Positions 38,701 to 49,536 of a stretch of DNA of 64,000 nucleotides are shown here, in pieces. Origin of the DNA: Phragmites australis (taxonomy: Eukaryota > Streptophyta > Magnoliopsida > Poales > Poaceae). Numbering within the stretch: the stretch's first letter is position 1; every line of letters begins with the position of its first letter. The notes beneath the pieces are model-generated. The model did not search any database. It saw only the letters and a list, made by a program, of their open reading frames with translations, and was not told the origin of the DNA. Position numbers and translations under genes: made by a program. The stretch is taken from positions 48,019,458-48,083,457 of the forward strand of contig NC_084922.1 of the NCBI RefSeq assembly GCF_958298935.1, read 5' to 3'.

Positions 38701-41700
38701 ATGGAGCACAAATTTCTAGCTAATATCTCCAAAAATCATTAACTATCCTGAGGTATAACTGCCGGACAGTGGCATAATCTCAGAGCCTCATGAATGCAAG
38801 TTGCGAAGCTAATGCTGGTTATTTTGTTAGTTGCAGAGTGCAAAAGGAGGTTATGTTTTTTTAATAAAAAGTGCACGGGGCCAAATCTACATCTGTTATT
38901 TTACCTAATTCTGAATAGTCGGTTATTTCAGGAGAGCAAAAGACATTCTTATTTTTTTGGACTACTTCCTAAAAGATCTAGCAGTAGAAAATCAGTAACT
39001 TAACACATACAAACGTTTTATTTTATTTTAAGGAACAGGCAAAACGTATGCAATATACATTGAAAGATGTATGACTTACATAAAATGCCATTACTTGTGC
39101 TCACACTTCTTAATGCATCTGCCAGATGACTTTCTCCAGAACCAACAAGTTGATTATTGATCAAATTATAATCAGCAGACATCAACCATTTTGCTGCACA
39201 CTCTGTTGGTTTGATCACAGCCACACATGAAAAACTCAAAATCCCACAAGTGATACAGGACAATAAACCCTGATCTAAAAGGCCAGCAGCACTGATAAAA
39301 TCGGCCTCATCAATTTCTGCATTATGTGCATCTAGGGAGCTAGACATGTTTACACAGTCATGCATACATGTTGTAGGTGGGAACTCCTTCCCTGAGCAGA
39401 CTGATAATGAACTTCCTTTGGATGAAGACAATGCCCCATTCTTACCAAGTGCTCCATTCAGTGGTAAGCATCCTGAGTCTTTTGGTGCTTCTCCGTTACT
39501 GCACAGGCCATCCGTCATCCTAAATTTAGTTTTTGACTGAGATTTTGAGAGTAAAGTTGATAGTACAGGACCATCATGGGCATTTGTTGGAAGAATAATG
39601 CAAGAAGACCCATCACTCAGAAAATGACTAAGCAGCTTATTGTCCTCAATAACATTTCGGACAAATATCTGTTTGACCAATTGTTCCCCTTCACCTTTCT
39701 TCTTCTCCTTTAATCTAGAACTCCGTGGTTCCATAGCCCCACTGGACATATCCCTAAAGAAGTTAAAACAATCAAATAAAGATCCAGATGCACATACAAC
39801 AAGGGACTTGGTGAAGCGTAGAAGAACCTATAAAAGAATGCAGCTTCAATAGCAGACAAATAATTACCAGATCGAAGCATTATGTCATTAAGTAATGGCT
39901 ACTGTAATATACAAAAGCAGAAAATATTTTGCAACTTATTTTTCCATATTGCAGAAATGGAAATGGAGAATCAAATATAGACACCACTTAGAATAGAGCC
40001 TTGAATAAATTAACACACTGAAGTTCTTGATTGCACACGTACTATTGTTGGTGATAACATAATGAGAGTTAGACCCATGAAAAGGCAGGCTCTACAACCA
40101 AACTGGACTGTGAAACAGCTTTCATTTTTCTTTCTTTCTTTTTGGGTGGGATGCAGGGGGACAAAAACGATATCATGAGAAAAGATCTGCACCATGAAGC
40201 ATGTAAAATATGAGAATACCTCAAGCACATTGACAGTGCAAGTTCATAGAGCAATTGATAGTGTGAAACCATGGGAGGACGATTGATTGAAGCTCTGCGG
40301 ACTGCTGCCTCTTTCGCGACTCTCAACCATTGAGGAGTAGCTATATTTGATGCTTCCCCACAGTTGAATCCTGCCCAGATACAAAAAATCCTCACAAGGC
40401 TGATTGGAAGAATTAACCACAAAAGGCAGCAAAGCGATGACCGACAGCCTAAGTTTGCTTTTCCAGTGGCATGTGATAGAAAAATCCTATTGCGGTCATA
40501 TGCACATGCACTGTTATGTTCACAGAAAATATGCATCTTGCATTTGCATATTACTAGCCAGTCTAGCTGGCATAGATTGCCGAGGACTCCATAAAAGGGT
40601 AAAATCAAAGATCTTTATAAAAAAGGTAATAGTTCATTATCTAGAGAATAAATGATTTCCTTTGATTAGCAAACGCCAATCCCAATGACAAATGTCCTAC
40701 AGTTGTCTAGTCTAAAACTCAAACAGTCCAGAGATACCTCTGTTTTTCCCGTTACACCTTGTATCCACTAAATATTAATGTTGAGGCCAAAAAGGTGTTC
40801 TTTCCCGCCATTTAATTTCTAATAAATAGGTCGGTATGAAATGAGTATAGCATTTGCAAAAAACACCTCACTGACTTACTGTTTAAGACACATCTAATTC
40901 CATATGTCTAGGGACAAAAAGGATTGACATCAAAGCATGAGTTGGGCTGGCATACTTGGGTAAGAAGTGTATCAGACATATATATATATATATCGCTTTA
41001 AAACAAAGGCTATTCTCTTCTCTTTTTTTTGGTGAGGTAAAAGAGAGGATTTTCAGTGAGGCTAACTCTCGACAGTGCTCACCATGACTGAAACCGCTGT
41101 GATATGATCCGGGGAAAGTGACTACGAACTCCCCTGCATTCTGCACCAATCTGTTTCCACGCACAGAACTAAGCGTCCATCAACCACCAAACATATCAAA
41201 AGAAGTCATTCAGTAATAGAAGGAAGTGGTAGCACCACCTGCAGCAGGGAATCCCTGAGCCCACGAGCACTTCAGGGGACAGCACCGTCGTCTTGTCCCC
41301 CAGCATTGCAAACGTTTCTGGACCCCAAATCACAATTCCGAAATATACATCACCTGACAGTTCCAACAGCAGAAAACAGAGGTTCTACTGAAAACGACGA
41401 AATGCCGCCGCCTCACCTAAGGAGTTCACCTCCCCGCCGTAGCCGTGGACGCGCACCACCTCCTCGAACGCGAGCGCAGCGTCGCACGGCACCCCGTACC
41501 ACGTCTTGGGTGCCCCGGAATGCATGTAGTTGAGGCTGTGCAGGTCGTGGTCCTCGACGTGCCACGCGAACCAACTGAACATCATGGCAACGTAGAGCAT
41601 GGGCGAGGTGACCCCGGGCACCTCCTCCCGCATGAACCGCAGCAGCGAGCCGGGGCTCCTGGCGACGCCGCGCATGTTCCACGCCGTCTCGCCCACGTTC

Positions 41701-42239
41701 CCCTGCGCCGCCGCCGCGAGGCAGGGTGCGAACCCGGAGCCGGGCATGTCGCTGGCGTACTCCACGGCGACGGGGCGGTCGGCCGCGGAGCGCCAGAAGA
41801 GCGCTTCGACGTCGAGCGGCGAGAGCTGCTTGGAGGCGGGGACGTTGAGGCGGGCGAGCAGCGCCTTGCGGGAAGCCGCGGCCTTGGCCTCGAACTGCGG
41901 GAGCGTGTAGCGGTGGGTGGAGAGCCAAACGGGCTTGAGCGCCGGGCGCGGGCGGCGCGGGCAGAGGCCGAGCTGCTGGTGGCGGGTGGGGAATGTCGGG
42001 GAGGCGTCGTCCGGGTGGAGCGCCGCGAAGGAGCGGGAGAGGTTGGCGAGGGTGGTCCGCTTGGGCGGCGGCGGGTGCGGGGGCACCACCTTGCAGATGC
42101 CGAAGGGCGCGGCGGCGGGCTCGATCTTGAGGAGGTAGGCGATAGGGTCGGCGAAATCGGCCGCCGTGGGGCGGAACTCGGGCGCCAACGGGAGGGACTT
42201 GAGCCACGGGGGCACCTGCTCGCCGGACGAGGACGGCAT
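35783..42239 (-). CDS. REF6-like (JMJ705): REF6/JMJ705-type JmjC histone H3K27 demethylase with C-terminal zinc fingers
   Basis: Seven exons join in frame: 42239-41417, 41317-41239, 41150-41083, 40370-40220, 39753-39080, 38345-37665 and 37350-35783. They encode 1347 aa, near REF6 (about 1360). JmjN lies at about 20-60 (EFRPTAADFADPIAYLLKI). JmjC spans about 190-370, with iron ligands His227 and Glu229 (WHVEDHDL) and probably His318 (GSYHSGFSHG). GFNCGEASNIATPQWL follows. A long low-complexity basic/acidic region leads to four Cys/His zinc fingers at about 1229-1338, the last reading FRFVSDFSRHKRKTGH. REF6-type enzymes remove H3K27me3 in the nucleus and use the fingers to bind CTCTGYTY-type DNA. 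The final exon contains an in-frame 141-bp tandem duplication (about 36578-36857). It also has an upstream, degenerate copy of the first finger (about 36240-36400). Confidence 0.95.
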
Positions 42240-42616
42240 CGCGCCGGCCGTTCCTTCGTCGGGTGGGGGTTCGATCTCGCCGGCGGGCGGGCGAGCGCGG
42301 CGTTACTCGCGCATTCGGTCGGAGCAGAGCAGGGGTTCGTGGGTTTGGGAGTGCGAGGGGCAGGGGAGAGGAGCGCGTGCTTTTACTGCAACCGCCGCTG
42401 CGCTGCTGTTGGTGTTGCCGCTCGCCCGCGGAGTGGCGCTGCCTGCCTGCCTGCGGCGTCTCGCTGGTACAGTGCAGGGATGCGGTTGTTTTGCAGTTGT
42501 TCGCCGCGGACAGTTTTTGTTGTGTTGTGGCACCTGGTGGGCTTTGCTGCGTGGGGGCCCGTAAAGGGAGCTGGCTAATCAGCGTGCGCTTGAGAAGTCG
42601 CGGCCCACTCCCGATA
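42240..42616 (-). promoter_or_regulatory. GC-rich 5' leader/promoter of the demethylase gene
   Basis: Compact GC-rich region between the start codon and the inverted-repeat element at 42617. Open frames here (for example 42263-42661 on the plus strand) reflect composition only. No TATA box is obvious. The proximal promoter must be short or lie within the adjacent element. Confidence 0.4.
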
Positions 42617-43692
42617 GCAAAACGCGAGTTTTTTTTTATATTTTCTAATTTAAAAAATTAAATAAACAGCTCTCGAATGAAAAAATTTACAGAAATAGAT
42701 GTCTACCGTCCTCTCAAAGAGCTACAGCTCTTTCAGAGGGTGGTAAGGATGCCACGGTGATAAGCACAGGCCTTACCGCCCTCTCATCCCTTGCAGCCAA
42801 CTGAGAGATGGGTAGGTACCGTTCCCGCGATCAAAGTACTCAACCCTCAATTTTCTTTTCACATCTCTTCTGTTGCTCCAAAAATTTTAAATTTTTTTAT
42901 ATGTTCCATAATCCATGTGCAACATTTAATTGGATTCACTTTAAAATCATGTGTATAATTTAAACTAAAATTCTTTTAAAAAATGTATTTTTATAACTTC
43001 TAGAAATTGTTAGGGCATCAAATAAATTCTTAAAAATCTAGAAAAATTTACTAATATTCTTCTTATATGATAGAATAATTTCTAAAATTATTTTCAGCCT
43101 TAGGTTATATAGTTCCTTTGTAATGCATCATTTATATGTATTTTTATAATTTCATGTGATATTCTTTTTTAACTTAATTTGAATTCAAACATATATAAAT
43201 CTAGTGCTAAAAATAATTTTAGAAATTATCACATCACATAAGAAAAATATTAGTGAATTTTACCAGATTTTTAAAAATTTATTTGAGGAACTAACAATTG
43301 CTAGAAATTATAAAAGTAGTCTTTTTTGAGAATTTTAGTTTAAATTCTACACAGAATTTTTAGATGAATTCAATTAAAATAGTTTACACATGGATTATAG
43401 AACACGTAAAAAAATTAAACTTTGAAGTACTGGTCACCACGAGTTATTGTTCATGCACGTGGGCTTACCGACCTTCAGATGGCTGTAAGGACTAACCGCC
43501 CTATAAAAAAGCGGTAAGAGTCTGTGATTGCGGGCAAACTGCTGGCAGTAAGGGCTTAACCGTCCTATGAGAGGACGGTAAGGGCTTAACTGCTCCATGA
43601 AAGAGCGGTATGCGGCTATTTTTGTAAATCTTTTCATCCAGAATATATTTAAATAAATTTTTATGTTAAAAAATAAAAAAATAAAAAAACTC
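42617..43692. mobile_element. Long-terminal-inverted-repeat DNA transposon (foldback/MULE-like)
   Basis: The left half (about 42617-43110) and the reverse complement of the right half (about 43200-43692) match along their length. Both start near GCGAGTTTTTTT/CCGAGTTTTTTT, share AAATTTACAxAAATAG and ACCGTCCTCTC blocks, and share an inner AATTTAAACTAAAATTCTTTT block. Smaller hairpins built on GAGAGGACGGTAAGG lie in the arms. No transposase frame. The element ends about 380 bp upstream of the demethylase ATG. Confidence 0.65.
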
Positions 43693-46007
43693 GGCGCGTG
43701 GCGAGCAAGCCGCGGGGGCAAGGCCCGCGTGCGTGCGGGACCTGCGGCGTTGTTGGGCTGGGCTGCGGTGTTGCTGGGCTTCTTTTTGCAAGTTTGGCTT
43801 AAAAGTTTTGTGAAAAAAGTTCGGAGTAAAAAAGTTTTGAGAAATTTTTTTGCACTTTTGAGAAAAAAAATTTGAGCAAAAGTTTGGAGAAAAAGTGTTG
43901 GCGCAAAAGTTTGGAGGAAAAGTTTGAAAAATGCTTCGAAGCAAAAGTTGAGCTCAAAAGTTTTTAAAAAATAGTGATAAATTTTTTTAAAAAATTAAAA
44001 AAAAGTTCCGAGAAAATTTTCGAAAAAAAATTATCGAGAAAATTTTCAGCATAAACTTTCTCAACAAAATTTTCAACCTAAAAACTTAAAATTGGCCCGG
44101 ACCAATGCGGCGCTGCCGCCCTCACACACGCGCGAACGCACAGATCCGTGGGCCGTCGGACAGGTCGTTCGCTCGTGGGCTCGGTGGCTCGCTCACGCTC
44201 GTACAACTGCCCCGTGAGGCGCTCGGACAGCCTTGCTCGCTTGTGTGCGACCGAGCGCTCACACGCATAACAGGTTTTTCGCTATGAAAGATCATTGATT
44301 TTATTTGATTTCAGCATGTGGCACTGCCATGGAGGGAGTAAAAGCACGCCTTTTTTGCGCAGGTTCTTGTGCACTGTCCCCCTTGTAAAACCTGGAATTC
44401 GATGCCTATAAGTTGCTACTATTTCAGGATTTGGTTTGGTTACAGGACATGAGTTTAAACAGAAGAAATGGAATCACTAATTGGCGGGTTCTATAGCAAG
44501 TTAGGTAGCAAGCGATTTTGTCATGGCTCGATCGGAAGAGATGGGCGGGGTGGAAGCGGTTATTTTAACATAATTTTGTGGGATAACTCCGACACTAATA
44601 TACAGATCGGTTGGCTCACATGTCAACGGCAACGTCACGATATAATTACGTCATATGATCTGCTTACCAGTGGCAGTTAGATATGAGGAAAGAGAGGTGA
44701 GTAGAAGAAAAATATGTTAGTAGCGGGTGCCTGCGGATTAGGACCCTATTAAAAAATATCAATTGTGTGAAAAACAATGAAAAATTATGTGTCCCGAAGA
44801 AACACGACGAATCGTCATATTATGAACAAGTGGCATTCTTTTTTAAATGCCATGCTTCGAAGAGGCGTTCATATAGTTTTGCCGTTTTTTTTACAGCTTT
44901 GAAGAGTAAGCATTTGTTGCTATCTATCGGTAACTCGGTGTACAAGATTGACGAATGTATCCAAGGTAAAGTGCAACTTCATGACACCAAAGAGGTGATC
45001 TAAGGATTACAATTCGCTAAAAACAAGCTTTTTCTGATAACAATGTCAAACAAGAGACGAAGAGGAAAAAAGGTCAATCCATACGAAAGGAGTACATGAT
45101 GTTGGCGGGGCGCCGGGGAGCGCCACGGGCCGCACCGTCGCCGCCGTCCGGAGTATCCCGGCCGCGCTTCTGGCCGCGTCCGCAACGGCATGTAAAACGG
45201 GCAGGCGGCGGCGGTTACATGGATGAGGTGCTGGGCCTCCGGCTGTCGGCACTGAGGACGTCAATGTCGTAGAGCAAGACCTCCGGGGCTTTCAAAAACC
45301 ACGGAAGAAAAGTCCGCCGGTGATACGGGTGCCGCATGCCATCGGGGCCATATAGAGAACCTAACAAAGTGAAGCAAGCGGACGACAATAACTCTGTATT
45401 TGTTGTACTGAACTATTTTACCTGGTGAATCCTCGGTCAACCTCATCGACCGAAGAGCAATGCTATCTTTTGTACAATACATACATACATACACATATAC
45501 ATACATACATACATATATGTGTGTATATGTATATGTACATATAATATATACACACACAAATATATATATATATACTTTAGAATGAGTATATATATAGAGA
45601 GAAGGGAAAACTAGTCTATACTTCCAAAAGTACATACTCTGTAGTATGATATATTACATAAATAAATCAGATATACTCTTTTATCACTATAAGTATATTT
45701 ATATACTCATTCTAAGATACTCCCATATGTATTACATGAAAAAAAAAATTGAAAGAAGTCTATTAATTTTAATAGATTTTGATAATACCTTTATATTTGT
45801 ACATATAATATAATATAAGAAAAAAATATGTAAAAAAAAATATACATACCACTTGGATGATCTTATATAATCACATATTTCATGTACAAACCATTTATCA
45901 TATGACATATTTCATATATTATGGTATATATATATATGTGTGTGTGTGTGACAATATATATTCCCAGAGTATCAAATATGCTTCATATATATACACACAC
46001 GGTAAGT
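43693..46007. other. Intergenic, low-complexity and microsatellite DNA
   Basis: At 43790-44060 many AAAAGTTTG-like units recur. The GC-rich stretches 44100-44280 and 45090-45330 show short open frames without domains. At 45475-45580 there is a CATA/TA microsatellite, and at 45928-45952 TA then TG repeats. The frame at 44767-45003 (78 codons) is not recognisable. No gene is called. Confidence 0.45.
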
Positions 46008-46376
46008 TCACAACGCGCACTCGTTATCACCCCCACCGCCTGCGCCATAAGAGAGGTGCCGCCCGCCGCTGTTGACCTGCTCAAAGCTGAGCACCGACGA
46101 GCTGGAGCTGGTGCCTGAGCCACCAAAAGCGCCATAGCCAACTTAGTCGTAGTAGTTGGTTGAGCCGCACCGACCTTTGTAGTTGTCGTAGAAGGTGAGC
46201 TGCAGGGGCAGGGCACCGCCAACATCAACGTCATGGTCATCGTCCCCGACAACGCCATGGTAGCCGAAGAGCTCAAGAGACATGAAGGAGGGCCCGTCGT
46301 CTTACATCACCGGCTAGAACTGTGGTAGCTCTTGTGGCGTCACAATGGCGCGCTTGCTGCTTTCCAGATGAGCCAT
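46008..46376 (-). pseudogene. Transcription-factor-like gene fragment with three in-frame stops
   Basis: From an ATG at 46376 a single frame runs 123 codons, interrupted only by stops at codons 21 (TAG), 25 (TAA) and 78 (TAA). Peptide blocks look like coding sequence: SFMSLELFGYHG, DDDHDVDVGG, LQLTFYDNY, GYGAFGGSGT and SSSVLSFEQ. SSVLSFE-type segments before a bHLH domain are known in the bHLH18/25 group, so this could be the first exon of such a gene, but no HLH region is found and the assignment is weak. All three stops could come from single C-to-T changes in Gln codons. It is most likely a dead exon fragment. Confidence 0.45.
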
Positions 46377-46439
46377 CTAATCACTCGACTGCTTGATTAC
46401 CTAGTTGCTAGCTTGCACTGTGTCACTGTCTACATACTT
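46377..46439. other. Short spacer before tandem repeats
   Basis: No feature seen. Confidence 0.3.
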
Positions 46440-46995
46440 TGAAGTAGTGAGTTGATGTTTGTGAACAAGTTACAATCATAGAACAAAGAAGTACGTAAGT
46501 ACAACTAGAGAAGGTACTGAATTACAACCAGAAAAAGGTACCGAGTTACGACCATATATATTTATAGTAACTGACATATCTTGTAGATCGTAACTATACT
46601 GTTTTTAAGATCGTAAATGGAGGTATGCGCAGTGGTGAACAAGTTACGATCATGTGACAAAAAAAGTACATAATTATGACTAGAGAATGTTATCGAGTTG
46701 CGACAATACATATTTATAGCAACTGATATATCTTGTAAATCATAACTATATTATTTTTGGATCGTAACCGGAGGTGTGCGTAGATATGAATAAATTACGA
46801 TCACATGATAAATTTGTATAAATACGACTAGATAATGTTACTGAGTTGCGACCATATATATTTAATCGTCCAACATCTGACGCATTAGTCTAATATGATC
46901 TTAACTGGAGGTGTGTGTATAGGTGAGTTACTATCATATGATAAAAAAATAGTATAAGATGACCATACATATTTATAGTAACTAATATAATATAG
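46440..46995. repeat. Tandem repeat, unit about 137-173 bp, roughly 3.5 copies
   Basis: The anchor GTGAACAAGTTACAATCAT at 46461 recurs in diverged form at about 46634, 46786 and 46923. After each come CGACTAGAxAATGTTA-type, TTGCGACxATA and CATATTTATAGTAACT-type blocks and usually GATCGTAACxGGAGGTGTGCG. Copies shorten towards the right. This is satellite-like or retroelement-derived DNA. Confidence 0.65.
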
Positions 46996-47199
46996 AGAGT
47001 ATCATAGTAGGGAGTACATACTCATACTAGTTTTATTTTTTATATATATATATATATTCTACACCTAAGATGTTGAATATTTTTCTAAGCTATGGACCCA
47101 ACAGCCCAACCCGACACAACCCCAACTTCCCACCCGAACCGCCCTTCCTCCAACCGTGCCACTTAATCACGTTAATTAATTACAGGGCTGCTAGCATCC
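46996..47199. other. Short spacer between tandem arrays
   Basis: A TA microsatellite (about 47040-47056) and nondescript sequence. Confidence 0.3.
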
Positions 47200-47765
47200 G
47201 AACGTCCGATCCGAGCGTAGCGTCGAACAGGTCCTTGAAACATTGTCAAAAAACTTCTGCAACATCTAAAAAATACTTTTGCAATATCGAAAACTAACTT
47301 TTACAACAACAAAATGCATACACCGAAAATGTAATTAGTAGGCCCAAAAAATTATACATTTGAGTTAATTTCGTCAGACGATGTGTGAAACATTCTCGAA
47401 GAACTTCTGCAATAAATTTTCATAATATCTGAAATATTAAAGATACGAAAATATAGAAATTAACTCGAATAGATAATTTTTTCAGATCTAAATCTGCACA
47501 TAAGAGATTCCGGGATACAATCTACGAAAATAACTATAGCAACAAATTTTCATAACGTCTGAAACATTCGAGATGCGAAAAATATAATAATTAACTCGAA
47601 TGGATAATTTTTTTATTCCGGATATGTACGCAAGAGATTCGAGAATGCAACCTACGAAAATAATTATGGTAATAATTTTTTATAACGTCTAAAATATTAA
47701 ATTTGAATGTCTAAAACATCGAAAATAAGAGAGAGAAAATTAACTCAAATAAATTATATTTTTAG
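47200..47765. repeat. Tandem repeat, unit about 130 bp, three to four diverged copies
   Basis: The block AAATTTTCATAATATCTGAAA followed by ATTAACTCGAATxGATAATTTTTT and AGAGATTC recurs with starts near 47413, 47542 and 47672. A shorter, more diverged copy lies at 47225-47350. Spacing is about 129-130 bp. Such repeats are common in grass intergenic DNA; no coding sequence. Confidence 0.6.
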
Positions 47766-48215
47766 ATTCAAGTACATGGATCGGCCCAACAAAACATCAT
47801 ATCGCTCTAACCTTACGTAGGCAAGCATTTCCGAATTAATTAGCACCTGACCGTACTTCTACTTCCCAATTGCCCCTGCCTGCGTCAGACTGCGCTCCAC
47901 CCCCACTGCTCCACTGCCCCTGATTTTCCAGCGCAAACTCACGATCCCTCCTCATGCCCGAGACCATAGCAGCGATGGAAGGATCCAACCGAGCCTCATC
48001 TGGCCACATCTGTCATGGCCGCCGCCACTACTATGCCCAGGCCATACGAGGGAACAAGGGGAGGAGTCGGACGCCCAGGTTGAGGGAATCCTGTTTTGAG
48101 GGTCTGGTGGCCGAGATTTGGATGGGAACCGGTTAGCCACAGTGGAGTAAGGTGGCATGGCGAGGAGCTTGGGAGAGGATGCTCGAGCCTCTGGGCAGGA
48201 GGAAGAAGGTTGTGT
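47766..48215. other. Intergenic, GC-balanced, no supported gene
   Basis: Short opposing open frames at 47952-48158 have no recognised domain. Confidence 0.4.
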
Positions 48216-48930
48216 CAGAGAGGATGAACTACTGAAGGATGAAGGGATGCGCTACTGAACCAAAGAAAAGATGAATTACTAAACCATGAAAATATATGAT
48301 CAACTACCGCCACGATTTTCCTGTGGCTTAGAGTTGACTATTGAAGCACGAAAAATTCACTATTGCTTGGAATTATTGATGATTACTGAATCTATAAAAG
48401 TAGTACTACTGACAAAAAATAACTGAAGTGTTGAATGAAATTTGATATAGGTTGGAACTAATGAAAAATTTGCTACCACATGGATGCTTGGAATTACTGA
48501 AGAAAAAATTGCTATGACATAGATAGAAGACAGAAAATAATAATTGAAGCTTGTAAGGACAACTACTGAATTCAAGTCATAGCAAATTCCAAATCATGGT
48601 AAAATATGTCGGTAGTTGGAAAGTGGAAAGATTGACAACTGAATGGATCAAAATTACTGAAAGGATGAACTAATGATGAATTTGTTATGGTAGTCAAAAA
48701 TTGCTATGGCTTGAAATTACTGACAACTAATATTGAGTTATTGAAACCTAGACGAATGAACTACTGATGACGACTACTAATGACTACCAATGAATTACTA
48801 AAACATTACGAGACGACTGAAAGAAAGGAGAACTACAAAAGCATGAAAGGACCTATGAAGGAAAGGACTACTGCTGAAGGAAATGAGGAAATATTGAATA
48901 TAAATAGGATGAACTACTGAATCAGGAAGG
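48216..48930. repeat. Cryptic repeat based on ACTACTGA/ATTACTGA
   Basis: Over about 700 bp the decamer-like motif GAACTACTGA and variants (AATTACTGA, GACTACTGA, GATTACTGA) appear some two dozen times at irregular intervals with GGATGAA-type fillers. Irregular spacing suggests an old tandem array eroded by slippage and point change. Confidence 0.5.
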
Positions 48931-49536
48931 TCGCTTGCTTCCTACTCGCAGCAAAAAATGTCAGCAAAAAACTAAACGCGTCTCATTGTGGCTGTCAGAT
49001 TGATTCTTCTGCGCCTCAACTGTTTCGCTTCATCTGCAACTGTTCCGATTTCCAACGCTTTGGTTTCGAGAAGACGGGGACTTCGCGTTGTTAAAAGCGT
49101 ACCACAAACGAGTTGCATCAAGCGGAACCTTTCAGTTATTATTACTTGACCAACACCGGTCCGCTCGGTTGTCAAACACTCAGATAAGTACATCGATGTT
49201 TTAGCAATCACAACAACTCTGGTCTGAAACATGCGCGTTCTTTCTAAAACGAAAAAATCTTCCATGTAAGCAGGCATGAGGCATCTAAGAATAGAATCTG
49301 GGTTACAAGATACCTTTCACCTGTAGTAGCAAAATCCACTATGCTACAACTTGCAGCTAGCTTTACAAGTACCCCTGTATGTCTACTTCTCTGCCTATCA
49401 TCAGCTGAACGTCCCAGCCATTTCCGTGAGCACCAGAATAAGTCAGATCTCGGCTGTGACAGTCCCAATAACGAACATCAACCTCCCATCATCTGTCAAA
49501 CTTGTCCGATGCACCAGGCAGTGACGCTGCTCGAGA
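48931..49536. other. Spacer and 3' flank of the PIG-S gene
   Basis: Contains two minus-strand open frames (48972-49277 and 49244-49468) without recognisable domains. Part of it is probably the PIG-S 3' untranslated region. Confidence 0.4.

Noticed and set aside
41445..42661. Plus-strand open frames of up to 377 codons over the demethylase first exon
   Set aside because: Antisense to a JmjN/JmjC exon with recognisable catalytic residues; no independent domain.
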